Positions 43,333-52,157 of a DNA stretch of 64,000 nucleotides are shown here, one piece after another; positions within the stretch are counted from its first letter, which is position 1; every line of letters starts with the position of its first letter. The stretch lies in NCBI GenBank assembly GCA_039026235.1, contig JBCCMQ010000016.1, positions 1 to 64,000 on the forward strand. Reading direction: 5' to 3'. The notes beneath the pieces were generated by a model, which searched no databases, had not been told where the DNA came from, and was given only the letters and a program-made list of their open reading frames with translations. The position numbers and the translations under genes were made by a program. This stretch comes from JBCCMQ01 sp039026235 (GTDB lineage: Bacteria > Pseudomonadota > Alphaproteobacteria > Rhodobacterales > Rhodobacteraceae).

Positions 43333-44157
43333 ATGTTTGCCAAACGCACCAACACAAAATCGGGCCTGTTGGCCACGATCGAGTTTCTGGAATTGGTCTA
43401 CCACAGCACGACGCGCGCGCTGCGGAAGACCCATGGAAACGCGTTGATCGGTCTTTTGCTGTCGATGCTACAGACGATTATGATGGTCGTTGTCTTCTAC
43501 GTGATGTTCGAGCTTCTGCAACTGCGGGGGATGAGCCTGCGCGGCGATTTCTTCATGTTTCTCTTGTCCGGTATTTTCATCTACATGACCCACATCAAGG
43601 TCATGGGCAGCATTCTGTCGTCTGAGGGTCCAACATCGCCCATGATGATGCACGCGCCCATGAACACGTTCGTGGCCATTCTGGCGGCGTCCTTCAGCTC
43701 TCTCTACATACAGATGCTATCGCTGGCAGTGATCATCGGCGGCTATCATGTGGCAATCAAGCCGGTCGAGATCCACGACCCATTTGGTGCCTTCATGATG
43801 ATCCTGCTTGGATGGTTTTCGGGCATAGGCGTCGGGTTGGTTTTCCTTGCCCTTAAGCCTTGGTTCCCCGGCTTCACCCAGCAGCTGAATTCATTCTACA
43901 CGCGGGTCAATATCTTCGCTTCGGGCAAGATGACCGTGGGCAACATGCTTCCCTACACGCTTCTGCCGATGTTTCTTTGGAACCCACTGTTTCACATCAT
44001 CGATCAGGCGCGGGGCTATGTGTTCGTGAACTATTTCCCGCATCACACCAATTACTGGTACCCGCTGATCCTTTCCGTGGTGCTTATCCTGATCGGGCTG
44101 ATGGCCGAAAGCTATACCCGCAAGCACGCATCGCTTAGCTGGTTTGCACGCCGCTAG
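43333..44157 (+). CDS. ABC-2 type polysaccharide export permease (KpsM-like)
   Basis: The protein (274 aa) has six hydrophobic segments, including LIGLLLSMLQTIMMVVVFYV, FFMFLLSGIFIYM, MLSLAVIIGG and YPLILSVVLILIGLMA, typical of ABC-2 permeases exporting capsule or O-antigen. The segments FYTRVNIFASGKMTVGNMLP and LLPMFLWNPLFHIIDQARG match the KpsM/Wzm group. No ATPase (KpsT/Wzt) is encoded in the window. It is divergent from cysQ and convergent with alkB, overlapping it by 4 nt. It would export the glycan made by the minus-strand cluster. Confidence 0.85.
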   Translation: MFAKRTNTKSGLLATIEFLELVYHSTTRALRKTHGNALIGLLLSMLQTIMMVVVFYVMFELLQLRGMSLRGDFFMFLLSGIFIYMTHIKVMGSILSSEGPTSPMMMHAPMNTFVAILAASFSSLYIQMLSLAVIIGGYHVAIKPVEIHDPFGAFMMILLGWFSGIGVGLVFLALKPWFPGFTQQLNSFYTRVNIFASGKMTVGNMLPYTLLPMFLWNPLFHIIDQARGYVFVNYFPHHTNYWYPLILSVVLILIGLMAESYTRKHASLSWFARR

Positions 44158-44765
44158 GTCACCACGCGCATGGTTACGTTCAGCCGTCCGCCATCCGGCA
44201 AAAGCGTGCTCGATCCACTGCGGATGCGATCAACCCCGTGAAAGACTAGCCGTGCATCGCCTTGCATCACGAGCGCGTCGCCCGAGTTCAACCAAACGGA
44301 CTGCGTGCGCGCCCGCCGGGCGAGCCCGCCCACGCGGAAAAGCCCGTCGTCGCCCAGCGAAAGCGACACCACGGGCTGCGAGAAATCCGCTTCGTCACGG
44401 TCTTGGTGCAAGCCCATGCGCGCGCCGGGACCATAGTGGTTGATCAATACCGATTCAGGCGGGCGGGAGGCGGGCACGAGCGCAGACCACATCTCTTTGA
44501 GCGCTGCAGGTATCATCGGCCAAGGCTTCCCGTCGCTTTGGTGGGGCGCGTAGGAATATCCGCTTCGGTCAATGGTCCAGCCAAAGGAGCCTGCGGCCGT
44601 CATGCGTACCGACAGGGGCCGACCGTTCGGCATTTTCATCTCTCGTAACGGGGCTGCCGCCATGACGCCCGCAAGATCGCTTAAGACAGCCTCCTGAGCG
44701 GGTCTATCCAGGAATCCCGGATAGACTTCAACGCCGCCAAGCACGTGTTTTTCAGGCAGTTTCAT
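44154..44765 (-). CDS. alkB: AlkB-family 2-oxoglutarate/Fe(II) dioxygenase
   Basis: The protein (203 aa) repairs alkylated bases such as 1-methyladenine. The iron-binding His-x-Asp is in RMGLHQDRDEADFSQPVVS, the second His lies in RLVFHGVDRI, and the 2-oxoglutarate Arg pair in GGRLNVTMRVV. Substrate-loop residues appear in GWTIDRSGYSY. ATG 44765 gives the usual AlkB length; the much longer open frame over dnaK on this strand is a shadow. It overlaps the KpsM-like gene at its 3' end and is divergent from dnaK. Confidence 0.92.
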   Translation of the reverse strand: MKLPEKHVLGGVEVYPGFLDRPAQEAVLSDLAGVMAAAPLREMKMPNGRPLSVRMTAAGSFGWTIDRSGYSYAPHQSDGKPWPMIPAALKEMWSALVPASRPPESVLINHYGPGARMGLHQDRDEADFSQPVVSLSLGDDGLFRVGGLARRARTQSVWLNSGDALVMQGDARLVFHGVDRIRSGSSTLLPDGGRLNVTMRVVT

Positions 44766-44836
44766 GCAATCTGTTCCCTTTGTTTCAAAACCGGGCAAAC
44801 ATGTTCGCAACAGCAACAACTTGGCAGCCTGTTTGG

Positions 44837-44865
44837 CTTGCAGGCCCCATTCACGACACCTATAT
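44837..44865 (+). promoter_or_regulatory. RpoH (sigma-32) heat-shock promoter of dnaK
   Basis: CTTG at 44837-44840 and CCTATAT at 44859-44865, separated by 18 nt, match the alphaproteobacterial RpoH consensus (CTTG, 17-18 nt, CYTATNT). It lies about 105 bp before dnaK in the alkB/dnaK divergent region, which has no other coding sequence. Confidence 0.75.
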
Positions 44866-44969
44866 ACGCGCAGAACCCAACCTGGGTCACAGACCTGAAG
44901 CCTCAATACGGAAGACCGGTGCCGAAATGGGCCGGTGGTTCGTAAATCGCCACAAAAGAGGGATCGAAA

Positions 44970-46889
44970 ATGGCAAAAGTCATAGGTATCGACCTTGGTA
45001 CCACTAACTCTTGCGTCGCTATCATGGACGGCGCCCAGCCGCGCGTTATCGAAAATTCGGAAGGCGCGCGCACCACGCCATCGATTGTCGCATTCACCGA
45101 TGACGAACGTCTTGTGGGCCAACCCGCCAAGCGCCAGGCCGTCACCAACCCCGAAAACACGATATTTGCCGTCAAACGCCTGATCGGCCGCCGCGTCGAC
45201 GACGCCGAAGTGTCGAAAGACAAAAAAATCGTGCCGTATGAGATCGTCGATGGCGGAAATGGCGACGCATGGGTCGAAGCGGACGGCGAGAAATACAGCC
45301 CTAGCCAGATCTCGGCGTTCATCCTTCAGAAGATGAAGGAAACGGCCGAAAGCTATCTGGGCGAAACCGTCGAACAGGCAGTGATTACCGTACCCGCCTA
45401 TTTCAATGACGCCCAGCGTCAGGCCACCAAGGATGCGGGCAAGATTGCCGGCCTTGAGGTGCTTCGCATCATCAACGAACCAACGGCGGCCGCGCTTGCC
45501 TATGGTTTGGACAAGAAAGCCAGCAAGACCATTGCGGTGTACGACCTTGGCGGCGGCACCTTCGACGTGACGATCCTTGAGATTGATGACGGACTTTTCG
45601 AAGTCAAATCCACCAATGGTGACACGTTCCTCGGTGGTGAAGATTTTGACATGCGCGTGGTCCAGTATCTGGCCGACGAATTCAAAAAGGAAAACGGTGT
45701 CGATCTGACCGCGGACAAAATGGCGCTTCAGCGACTGAAGGAAGCCGCCGAGAAAGCAAAGATTGAACTGTCGTCTTCCAGCCAGACGGAAATCAACCAG
45801 CCGTTTATTTCCATGGATCCCAAGGGCGGCCAGCCCCTTCACATGGTCATGAAACTAACACGGGCCAAACTGGAAACCCTCGTCGGCGATCTGATCAAAA
45901 AGTCACTGAAACCCTGCCAAGCGGCGCTCAAAGACGCGGGTCTTTCGACCAGCGACATTGATGAGGTTGTTCTGGTGGGTGGCATGACCCGCATGCCGAA
46001 GGTTCTTGAAGAGGTCACTAAGTTCTTCGGGAAAGAACCCCACAAGGGCGTCAACCCCGATGAAGTGGTGGCCATGGGTGCTGCGATCCAGGCAGGCGTT
46101 CTGCAGGGCGACGTAAAGGACGTTGTACTTCTTGACGTGACCCCGCTGTCGCTGGGCATCGAGACATTGGGCGGTGTCTTCACCCGTCTGATCGATCGAA
46201 ACACAACCATTCCAACGAAGAAAAGCCAGATATTCTCAACCGCCGAAGACAATCAGAACGCTGTGACGATCCGGGTGTTCCAGGGCGAGCGCGAAATGGC
46301 ATCGGACAACAAGCTGCTCGGCCAGTTCAACCTTGAAGAAATCCCGCCCGCGCCGCGCGGCATGCCGCAGATCGAAGTGACCTTCGACATCAATGCCGAT
46401 GGCATCGTCAACGTGGGTGCCAAGGACAAGGGAACGGGCAAAGAGCAAAAGATCACGATCCAGGCGTCGGGCGGTCTGTCCGATGATGAGATCGACGCAA
46501 TGGTCAAAGATGCGGAAGAGAACGCCGAAGCCGACAAGTCGCGCCGCGAACTCGTCGAAGCCAAGAACCAGGCGGAAAGCCTGATTCATTCGACCGAGAA
46601 GTCGATCGAGGATCACGGCGAAAAGGTCGATCCGTCGACCGTCGAAGCAATCGAGTTGGCCGTCGCCGCATTGAAGGACACGCTCGAGTCCGAAGATGCG
46701 GGCAAGATCAAATCCGGCATCCAGAATGTAACGGAAGCCGCCATGAAGCTCGGAGAAGCGATCTATAAAGCCGAGCAAGAGAAAGCGGGTGAGGCATCGT
46801 CGGAAGGCGACGACGAACCGCACGGCGTTGATGACGATATCGTCGATGCCGATTTCGAGGATCTGGACGACAACAAGCGCGCGTCCTAA
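44970..46889 (+). CDS. dnaK: Chaperone protein DnaK (Hsp70)
   Basis: DnaK (639 aa) is the ATP-dependent Hsp70 chaperone. The ATPase domain begins KVIGIDLGTTNSCVAIMDG, with YDLGGGTFDVTILEI and VVLVGGMTRMPKVLEEV. The linker VVLLDVTPLSLGIETLGG precedes the substrate-binding domain. The C-terminus is acidic (DDIVDADFEDLDD), as in bacterial DnaK. Shine-Dalgarno GAGGGA precedes ATG 44970. An RpoH promoter lies upstream and dnaJ follows after 73 nt. Confidence 0.98.
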   Translation: MAKVIGIDLGTTNSCVAIMDGAQPRVIENSEGARTTPSIVAFTDDERLVGQPAKRQAVTNPENTIFAVKRLIGRRVDDAEVSKDKKIVPYEIVDGGNGDAWVEADGEKYSPSQISAFILQKMKETAESYLGETVEQAVITVPAYFNDAQRQATKDAGKIAGLEVLRIINEPTAAALAYGLDKKASKTIAVYDLGGGTFDVTILEIDDGLFEVKSTNGDTFLGGEDFDMRVVQYLADEFKKENGVDLTADKMALQRLKEAAEKAKIELSSSSQTEINQPFISMDPKGGQPLHMVMKLTRAKLETLVGDLIKKSLKPCQAALKDAGLSTSDIDEVVLVGGMTRMPKVLEEVTKFFGKEPHKGVNPDEVVAMGAAIQAGVLQGDVKDVVLLDVTPLSLGIETLGGVFTRLIDRNTTIPTKKSQIFSTAEDNQNAVTIRVFQGEREMASDNKLLGQFNLEEIPPAPRGMPQIEVTFDINADGIVNVGAKDKGTGKEQKITIQASGGLSDDEIDAMVKDAEENAEADKSRRELVEAKNQAESLIHSTEKSIEDHGEKVDPSTVEAIELAVAALKDTLESEDAGKIKSGIQNVTEAAMKLGEAIYKAEQEKAGEASSEGDDEPHGVDDDIVDADFEDLDDNKRAS

Positions 46890-46908
46890 GTGCGCCTCCG
46901 AATGTCTT

Positions 46909-46937
46909 GGAACCGGCCCGCCCAATGGGTCGGTTCC
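46909..46937 (+). other. Hairpin in the dnaK-dnaJ intergenic region
   Basis: GGAACCG (46909-46915) pairs with CGGTTCC (46931-46937), with further GCCC/GGGT pairing inside. TTGCGTTTGAT follows, not a full U-run. It could be a partial terminator or an mRNA stabiliser that lowers dnaJ expression relative to dnaK. Confidence 0.5.
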
Positions 46938-46962
46938 TTGCGTTTGATAAGGAAAGCCGCTG

Positions 46963-48102
46963 ATGGCAAAGCGTGACTATTACGATGTCCTCGGGGTCTC
47001 CAAAGGAGCAAGCGCAGACGACATCAAAAAAGCCTTTCGCTCAAAGGCGAAAGAACTGCATCCGGATCGCAACGCGGACAACCCGGACGCTGAAACCCAC
47101 TTTAAGGAAGTGAACGAAGCCTACGACGCGCTTAAAGATCCTGACAAGAAGGCCGCCTACGATCGCTTCGGTCACGCCGCCTTCGAAGGTGGCATGGGTG
47201 GCCCGGGCAGGGGCCCTGCGGGGCAAGGGGATTTCGCAAGCGCGTTTTCGGATGTGTTTGACGATCTGTTCGGCGACTTCATGGGTGGCCGGGCGGGCGG
47301 ACGCCAGCGTGCATCGCGCGGGTCAGATCTGCGATATAACCTTCAGATCAGCCTTGAGGACGCGTATTCCGGTCTGCAGAGGACAATCAACGTCCCAACG
47401 TCGGTCGCCTGCAGTTCTTGCAGCGGCACCGGGTCGGAAGCGGGCGCAGAGCCCACGACCTGCCCGACCTGTTCGGGCATGGGCAAGGTGCGGGCACAGC
47501 AGGGTTTCTTCACGGTCGAACGCACGTGCCCCACATGTGCCGGACTGGGCCAGATCATCCAAAACCCCTGCAAGGTTTGTGCCGGATCGGGCCGGACCGA
47601 GAAAGAACGCGCGCTTAATGTAAACATCCCGGCAGGTGTCGAGACAGGAACCCGCATCCGGCTGGCCGGCGAAGGCGAGGCGGGGCTTCGGGGCGGACCG
47701 GCGGGCGATCTTTATCTCTTCATCGAAGTGACCGATCATCCGCTGTTCGAACGGGACGCGACCAATCTTTACTGCCGCGTGCCCGTGTCCATGACATCCG
47801 CATCGCTGGGTGGTGATATCGAAGTGCCGACAATCGATGGCGGGCGTAGTCGCGTGAAGATCCCGGCGGGAAGTCAGTCGGGGCGCCAGATGCGCTTGCG
47901 CGGCAAGGGGATGCCGGCCCTGAGGGGAAACATGCAAGGCGACATGTTCATCGAACTGGCCATTGAGACGCCCGTTAATCTGACCGGGCGACAAAAGGAA
48001 TTGCTGCGCGAGTTCGAAAAAATCAGTGAAGATAACAACAACCCTGAAGGATCGAGCTTTTTCAACAAAGTCAGACACTTCTGGGATCAGATGAAGGGCT
48101 GA
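46963..48102 (+). CDS. dnaJ: Chaperone protein DnaJ (Hsp40)
   Basis: DnaJ (379 aa) stimulates DnaK ATPase and delivers substrates. It shows the J domain with HPD in ELHPDRNADNPDAETHF, the glycine-rich region (GGMGGPGRGPAGQG), four zinc-binding repeats (CSSCSGTGSEAG, CPTCSGMGKV, CPTCAGLGQI, CKVCAGSGRT) and C-terminal domains. ATAAGGAAAG precedes ATG 46963. It shares the dnaK heat-shock transcript. Confidence 0.98.
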   Translation: MAKRDYYDVLGVSKGASADDIKKAFRSKAKELHPDRNADNPDAETHFKEVNEAYDALKDPDKKAAYDRFGHAAFEGGMGGPGRGPAGQGDFASAFSDVFDDLFGDFMGGRAGGRQRASRGSDLRYNLQISLEDAYSGLQRTINVPTSVACSSCSGTGSEAGAEPTTCPTCSGMGKVRAQQGFFTVERTCPTCAGLGQIIQNPCKVCAGSGRTEKERALNVNIPAGVETGTRIRLAGEGEAGLRGGPAGDLYLFIEVTDHPLFERDATNLYCRVPVSMTSASLGGDIEVPTIDGGRSRVKIPAGSQSGRQMRLRGKGMPALRGNMQGDMFIELAIETPVNLTGRQKELLREFEKISEDNNNPEGSSFFNKVRHFWDQMKG

Positions 48103-48165
48103 TCGCTCCGCCTTCCTTACTCTTCATTAACCATACTTTCAGGTTTTGTCCTTCAGGCTACGCGC

Positions 48166-48924
48166 ATGGGGGACAGCAACCAACTCTCAGAACCAATGCT
48201 GCCGATCTTTCAGGAAACCGGAACGGTGGCCTTGCAGCCTGGCGCCCGGCTGCCATCGTACATTCGCGATCACCGGAAAAGACTGCGCGAACGCTTCATG
48301 GCGGGTGGGGCAACCGCCATACCTGACTATGAACTTCTTGAACTCGTCCTGTTCCGCGCGATGCCCCGGCAGGATGTGAAACCGCTGGCGCGGGCGCTTT
48401 TGGATGCTTTTGGTGATTTCAACCGCGTCATATCGGCAGAGCCTGAACGCCTTGGCGACGTCAAGGGCGTTGGCGCCGCGATCGTCACCGAACTGAAGAT
48501 TGTTGAGGCTGCGGCTCACCGGCTGGCGCGGTCCAAGGTGATGCAGCAGCATGTGTTGTCCAGCTGGGGCGCATTGCTGGATTATTGCCATACCACGATG
48601 GCGCACCGCGCAATTGAACAGTTTCGCGTCCTGTATCTTGATCGAAAAAACGTGCTGGTGGCTGACGAAGAACAGGCGCAGGGCACCGTCGACCATGTGC
48701 CGGTGTATCCGCGCGAGGTTGTCAAACGTGCGCTAGAGCTGAATGCCTCGGCCCTGATCATTGTGCACAACCATCCCTCGGGCGACCCGACGCCGTCGGA
48801 GGAAGACATAGTCATGACCGGAAAGATCCGGGATGCGGCCGAAGCGCTGGGGGTCGTCCTTCACGACCACATCGTGATCGGCCAGGACGCGGAATTGTCT
48901 TTTCGGTCAAGTGGTTACCTTTGA
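48166..48924 (+). CDS. radC: RadC family DNA repair-associated protein (JAB/MPN domain)
   Basis: The protein (252 aa) has a helix-hairpin-helix segment (RLGDVKGVGAAIVTELKIVE) and a C-terminal JAB1/MPN metalloprotease-like domain with the signature VHNHPSGDPTPSEEDIVMT. The actual biochemical role of RadC is unsettled. It begins 63 nt after dnaJ at ATG 48166. Its 3' end overlaps the convergent OmpA-fusion gene by 10 nt. Confidence 0.92.
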   Translation: MGDSNQLSEPMLPIFQETGTVALQPGARLPSYIRDHRKRLRERFMAGGATAIPDYELLELVLFRAMPRQDVKPLARALLDAFGDFNRVISAEPERLGDVKGVGAAIVTELKIVEAAAHRLARSKVMQQHVLSSWGALLDYCHTTMAHRAIEQFRVLYLDRKNVLVADEEQAQGTVDHVPVYPREVVKRALELNASALIIVHNHPSGDPTPSEEDIVMTGKIRDAAEALGVVLHDHIVIGQDAELSFRSSGYL

Positions 48925-50426
48925 GGTCCGCGCAACCAAACCTCAACACGCCGGTTGATATCCCGACCCCACTCATCATCGTCGCATGCCAGAGGCATGG
49001 CTTCGCCAAAGCTTTCTGTGGCCAGAGTGACGCGGGTTTCATCAAGGCCGGTAGCTTCCTGTAGAACGGCGTCGAGAACCGCCTGGGCCCGGCCCGCGCC
49101 GATGCGGCGGTTGCCATCCGCCGCACCGACCCCGTCACTGAAACCGATAAGAACCACCTCTTCACCGTCAAGGTCACCGGTCAGCAACGCCTCTGACAGA
49201 CGGCGGACATTTGAACGCGATCCGGCGTCCAACTCAGTCGATCCGGGCTGGAACCGAAAACTCATGGACAGCCTTTCAGCACCCCGCAAGACGGATGCCA
49301 TGCGTCGAAGCTCGGATACTGGCACCTGGGTTCCAGCCACTGACACCGCATTGATCAGGCGATCGCCCTGTTCTGAAAGCGTTTCGACCTCTGTCTGCAG
49401 ATCGACGTAGCCGGACAAGCGCACGATCGCCTGTGCCTGCGGTCCTTGGAAGTAACTGACGATATCCCGCCCCAGCAGTCCCAAACGGGCTTCTTCGGCG
49501 TAGATGCTGATGGGCAGCGCGAGCGGATAGTCGCCAGTTTTCACGCCAATGCGCGTCGGCGTCAATTCGAAACCGCATGACGCCCGCAATGCCAGGGTTC
49601 CCGCATTGCCGCGTTCAGAATAACGCGCCACACCGATGGCAAGCGGGTCGGCGGCAACCGCATCCACGAGCTCGGCAAGATCCTGATGCCGTGCGGCATC
49701 GGACGAAAATTCTTCCTCCGCGACCCCAAATTCCTCGCTCAGGTAATCGGAAACACCATGCAGGCGGGCTGGCAGGTGCAGTCGGATCGGCTGATCCTCT
49801 GCCCCGAGTTCGGACCAGTTCTGAATGGCGCCGGACAGGATGGCGGGGATCTGATTGTAGTCAATTGACGTGACCGGGCCGTCACCGGCCGCCACGAACA
49901 CAACCGCATCCCGTGCGAAAGACCAGTTGGCGGCGTCGGTGGTTACGGGTCGATCAAAGAGCGCAATCTGCGATGCACCGCTGCGCAGATCTTCTTCTGC
50001 TTCGGTCAAACTTCCGACCCGGAAGGCGATGCGCGCAACCTCTTGCGCATCTTCATCGGCCAGAGCGTAGCCAAAGTTCAAATCACCGCTGATTTCGCGT
50101 TGTGATGCCAGGCCGCGGTCGCGGGCGAATGCCTCTAACAAGGTTGGAAAAAGATCACCGGCCAGAGCCTGGGAACCCGAAACCGAAAGCTCCGACACAA
50201 AACCGGACGCCCCTGGGCAAGCCTCACCTTCGCAGACGACCTGAGACGCCTCAACGGTAAGCGGCCCGAATTCGGTCTCTATGCGGTAACTTGTGCCGTC
50301 AAAATCAAGCAGACGGCCGGTGACTTCCACACCGCCGTCCCGCGATTTCAGCCGAATGTCCTGCGCCTGTGCGGCCGCCGCCATGAGAGTTGCGCTTATT
50401 GCTAAAGCACCCAGCGATGATCGCAT
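48915..50426 (-). CDS. Periplasmic PstS-like substrate-binding domain fused to OmpA C-terminal domain
   Basis: The protein (503 aa) has a signal peptide (SSLGALAISATLMAAAAQA, then QD), a small N-terminal domain, a phosphate-binding-protein-like central domain (GSQALAGDLFPTLLEAFARD, YNQIPAILSGAIQNWSEL) and an OmpA/MotB peptidoglycan-binding domain at the end (SFRFQPGSTELDAGSRSNVR, VVLIGFSDGVGAADGNRRIG). The OmpA part should anchor it to peptidoglycan. Such fusions occur in Rhodobacteraceae, but the ligand is unknown. It follows the secreted protein at 50454 after 27 nt on the same strand, so the two may work together. Confidence 0.85.
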   Translation of the reverse strand: MRSSLGALAISATLMAAAAQAQDIRLKSRDGGVEVTGRLLDFDGTSYRIETEFGPLTVEASQVVCEGEACPGASGFVSELSVSGSQALAGDLFPTLLEAFARDRGLASQREISGDLNFGYALADEDAQEVARIAFRVGSLTEAEEDLRSGASQIALFDRPVTTDAANWSFARDAVVFVAAGDGPVTSIDYNQIPAILSGAIQNWSELGAEDQPIRLHLPARLHGVSDYLSEEFGVAEEEFSSDAARHQDLAELVDAVAADPLAIGVARYSERGNAGTLALRASCGFELTPTRIGVKTGDYPLALPISIYAEEARLGLLGRDIVSYFQGPQAQAIVRLSGYVDLQTEVETLSEQGDRLINAVSVAGTQVPVSELRRMASVLRGAERLSMSFRFQPGSTELDAGSRSNVRRLSEALLTGDLDGEEVVLIGFSDGVGAADGNRRIGAGRAQAVLDAVLQEATGLDETRVTLATESFGEAMPLACDDDEWGRDINRRVEVWLRGPQR

Positions 50427-50453
50427 GGTACCTGCACCCCAAAATCTGCCCGC

Positions 50454-51434
50454 TTACTTGCTGGCGAGTTTCAGGTCTCGCAGGATGTTTTTCAACTCAA
50501 TAAATTCGCCGACCGCATGGCACTCCGGCAAACGGAGGGTCAGGTCCGTGGGAACCACGCCGCCAAGCCCATCAGGTTGGACGGTTTGAGCCGCAATGAT
50601 GCCACCGCAATTGGTGTTCAGCACTTCTGCCTCAACCGACAGGCGGACCGTCCCGGTGCCGGCATGGCGGGCCGTTGGGAACGTGTACACCTCAGCGCGG
50701 TTGGCGTTCAGCAGTGTCGCATCACCAAGCGTGATCAGCGTACCGCCGTCTCCGAGCTTGGTTTCTCCCAGGAAACCCGGGGCACCGGCCCAAACATGGC
50801 CGCCGTTTCCGCGCTCGGCGCCAAATTCCAGCGCGTGAATATGCAGTCCGGTATCACCGCGCCATGTCAAAGCCACCCGGTGAAATTCGTCTGCATCCGG
50901 CACATCGACCTGCGATGTCACCGATTGCCCGTCCTGAAAAATCGCCTGAACCTCGGCATCGCGGATCATCGCCGGCATCTCGGCCGACACGCGGCCGTTT
51001 GTGGTCGTGCGCACGGTAAAGGCCAGCCCGGCGTGGCGGATCGTAACGGGTTCATTCAGATTGCAGGGCGCATAAACGCCGACGCGGATCATACCGTCGC
51101 CAATCGGCGACGCCTTAACCTCATTCACGCACCCGCCAGTCGGTTCCAGAGTGAACCGTGATCGGTCAAGAACCCCAAAATCGATCGATGCTTTCGCTTG
51201 TTCGGCCCACGAACGGGTCGACGGAAATGGCGTTGCCTGCAGCGTTTCGATGGGTGGTCGCGGAAATGTTGGAATGTCAGTGCGCGAACTCGCAAGGGCG
51301 GCGCCCTGACCGGCAAGCCCTGCGCCGATCTTGGAAAGCGTGACATCGCCGTTTTCGACGATGTGGCCAGATGCGAATGCAACAACCAGTGACGCGGCAG
51401 CGGTCACCAATACCCGGACGGAACGCATCATCAT
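50454..51434 (-). CDS. Conserved secreted protein of unknown function
   Basis: The protein (326 aa) has an N-terminal signal or anchor helix (SVRVLVTAAASLVVAFASGH). The rest is soluble and beta-rich, with four cysteines in GGCVNEVK, YAPCNLNE, NTNCGGIIA and LPECHAVGE that could form two disulfides in the periplasm. The region TRSWAEQAKASIDFGVLDRS and the sequence HIHALEFGAERGNGGHVWAG were not recognised as a known domain. It is the first gene of a probable two-gene operon with the OmpA fusion. Upstream lies the AT-rich region at 51435-52157. Confidence 0.75.
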   Translation of the reverse strand: MMMRSVRVLVTAAASLVVAFASGHIVENGDVTLSKIGAGLAGQGAALASSRTDIPTFPRPPIETLQATPFPSTRSWAEQAKASIDFGVLDRSRFTLEPTGGCVNEVKASPIGDGMIRVGVYAPCNLNEPVTIRHAGLAFTVRTTTNGRVSAEMPAMIRDAEVQAIFQDGQSVTSQVDVPDADEFHRVALTWRGDTGLHIHALEFGAERGNGGHVWAGAPGFLGETKLGDGGTLITLGDATLLNANRAEVYTFPTARHAGTGTVRLSVEAEVLNTNCGGIIAAQTVQPDGLGGVVPTDLTLRLPECHAVGEFIELKNILRDLKLASK

Positions 51435-52157
51435 CCCCTGACGTTATGCGTGCCCCCATCCATCGACTGGTATGCACGATTCGAGCTTAGATTGGGAGTC
51501 TTTTGGCGCGAAAGCGCTAATATTAGGATGATTTTATCACAGGGAATCTATATTAAGGCATTCAAATCAAGCCAACGACAATATATAGTTTCTAGATGGT
51601 TTCCGTTTGCGGGTTTGACTGCCACTTTTCTGCCATAATTCGTTACCTTTTGCATAAACTATGCGAATCGATTTTGGCTTTTTCAAATTCATGCAATCGA
51701 ACTGAAACGAGAACCAAATTCTTTGGCCAAAGCTCCTGCGTTTTTCGGCACATTCCTGACAGATTTTTAAACGATGCTCGCCTCAATTAGGCAATTTTGC
51801 CTTATTTTATTCCAGTTTTCCGTGATCGCAAAGAAAGTGCGAAATATGGATTAAGGCGTTCTTTTCATCTGTCTCATTCTCGAACTAATAAAGTTTGGGC
51901 CGTGATTACCACGCGTTTTTCGGCCTATATTCAATCAGCAAAGGTTCTTCTTTCACCTCTTAGAGCTGATCTCGAAACTACAAATTCAATTAATTAGAAA
52001 TGGAAATAGCGCAATTCTTGATAAACAGGTTCATTGTTTCCTTTCATTGAACGGTATTCAGTCGCGCGGCAACCAATCGGTCGAATTTTCGTCCGAGATG
52101 AAAGTTAATAGGTGCTGGATAAGACATCAGACCGGACTGCCGCCGGCCCGCAATTCG
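51435..52157. other. AT-rich non-coding region between secA and the secreted-protein operon
   Basis: About 720 bp without a convincing gene. GC is visibly low (20 of 60 bases in 51541-51600) compared with the high-GC neighbours. A small hairpin, AGGCA-ATTT-TGCCT at 51789-51802, is followed by TATTTTATT. Short plus-strand frames lack Shine-Dalgarno sequences and domains. It must contain the promoter of the minus-strand secreted-protein operon and the end of the secA transcript. A small RNA or acquired DNA is possible but not shown. Confidence 0.6.

Noticed and set aside
44766..45842. Long N-terminal extension of alkB across dnaK
   Set aside because: It is antisense to the strongly conserved DnaK ATPase domain. 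ATG 44765 gives a normal AlkB length and start.
51534..51545. Possible DnaA box in the AT-rich region
   Set aside because: TTATCACAG does not match TTATNCACA, and no cluster of similar boxes occurs, so an origin is not supported.
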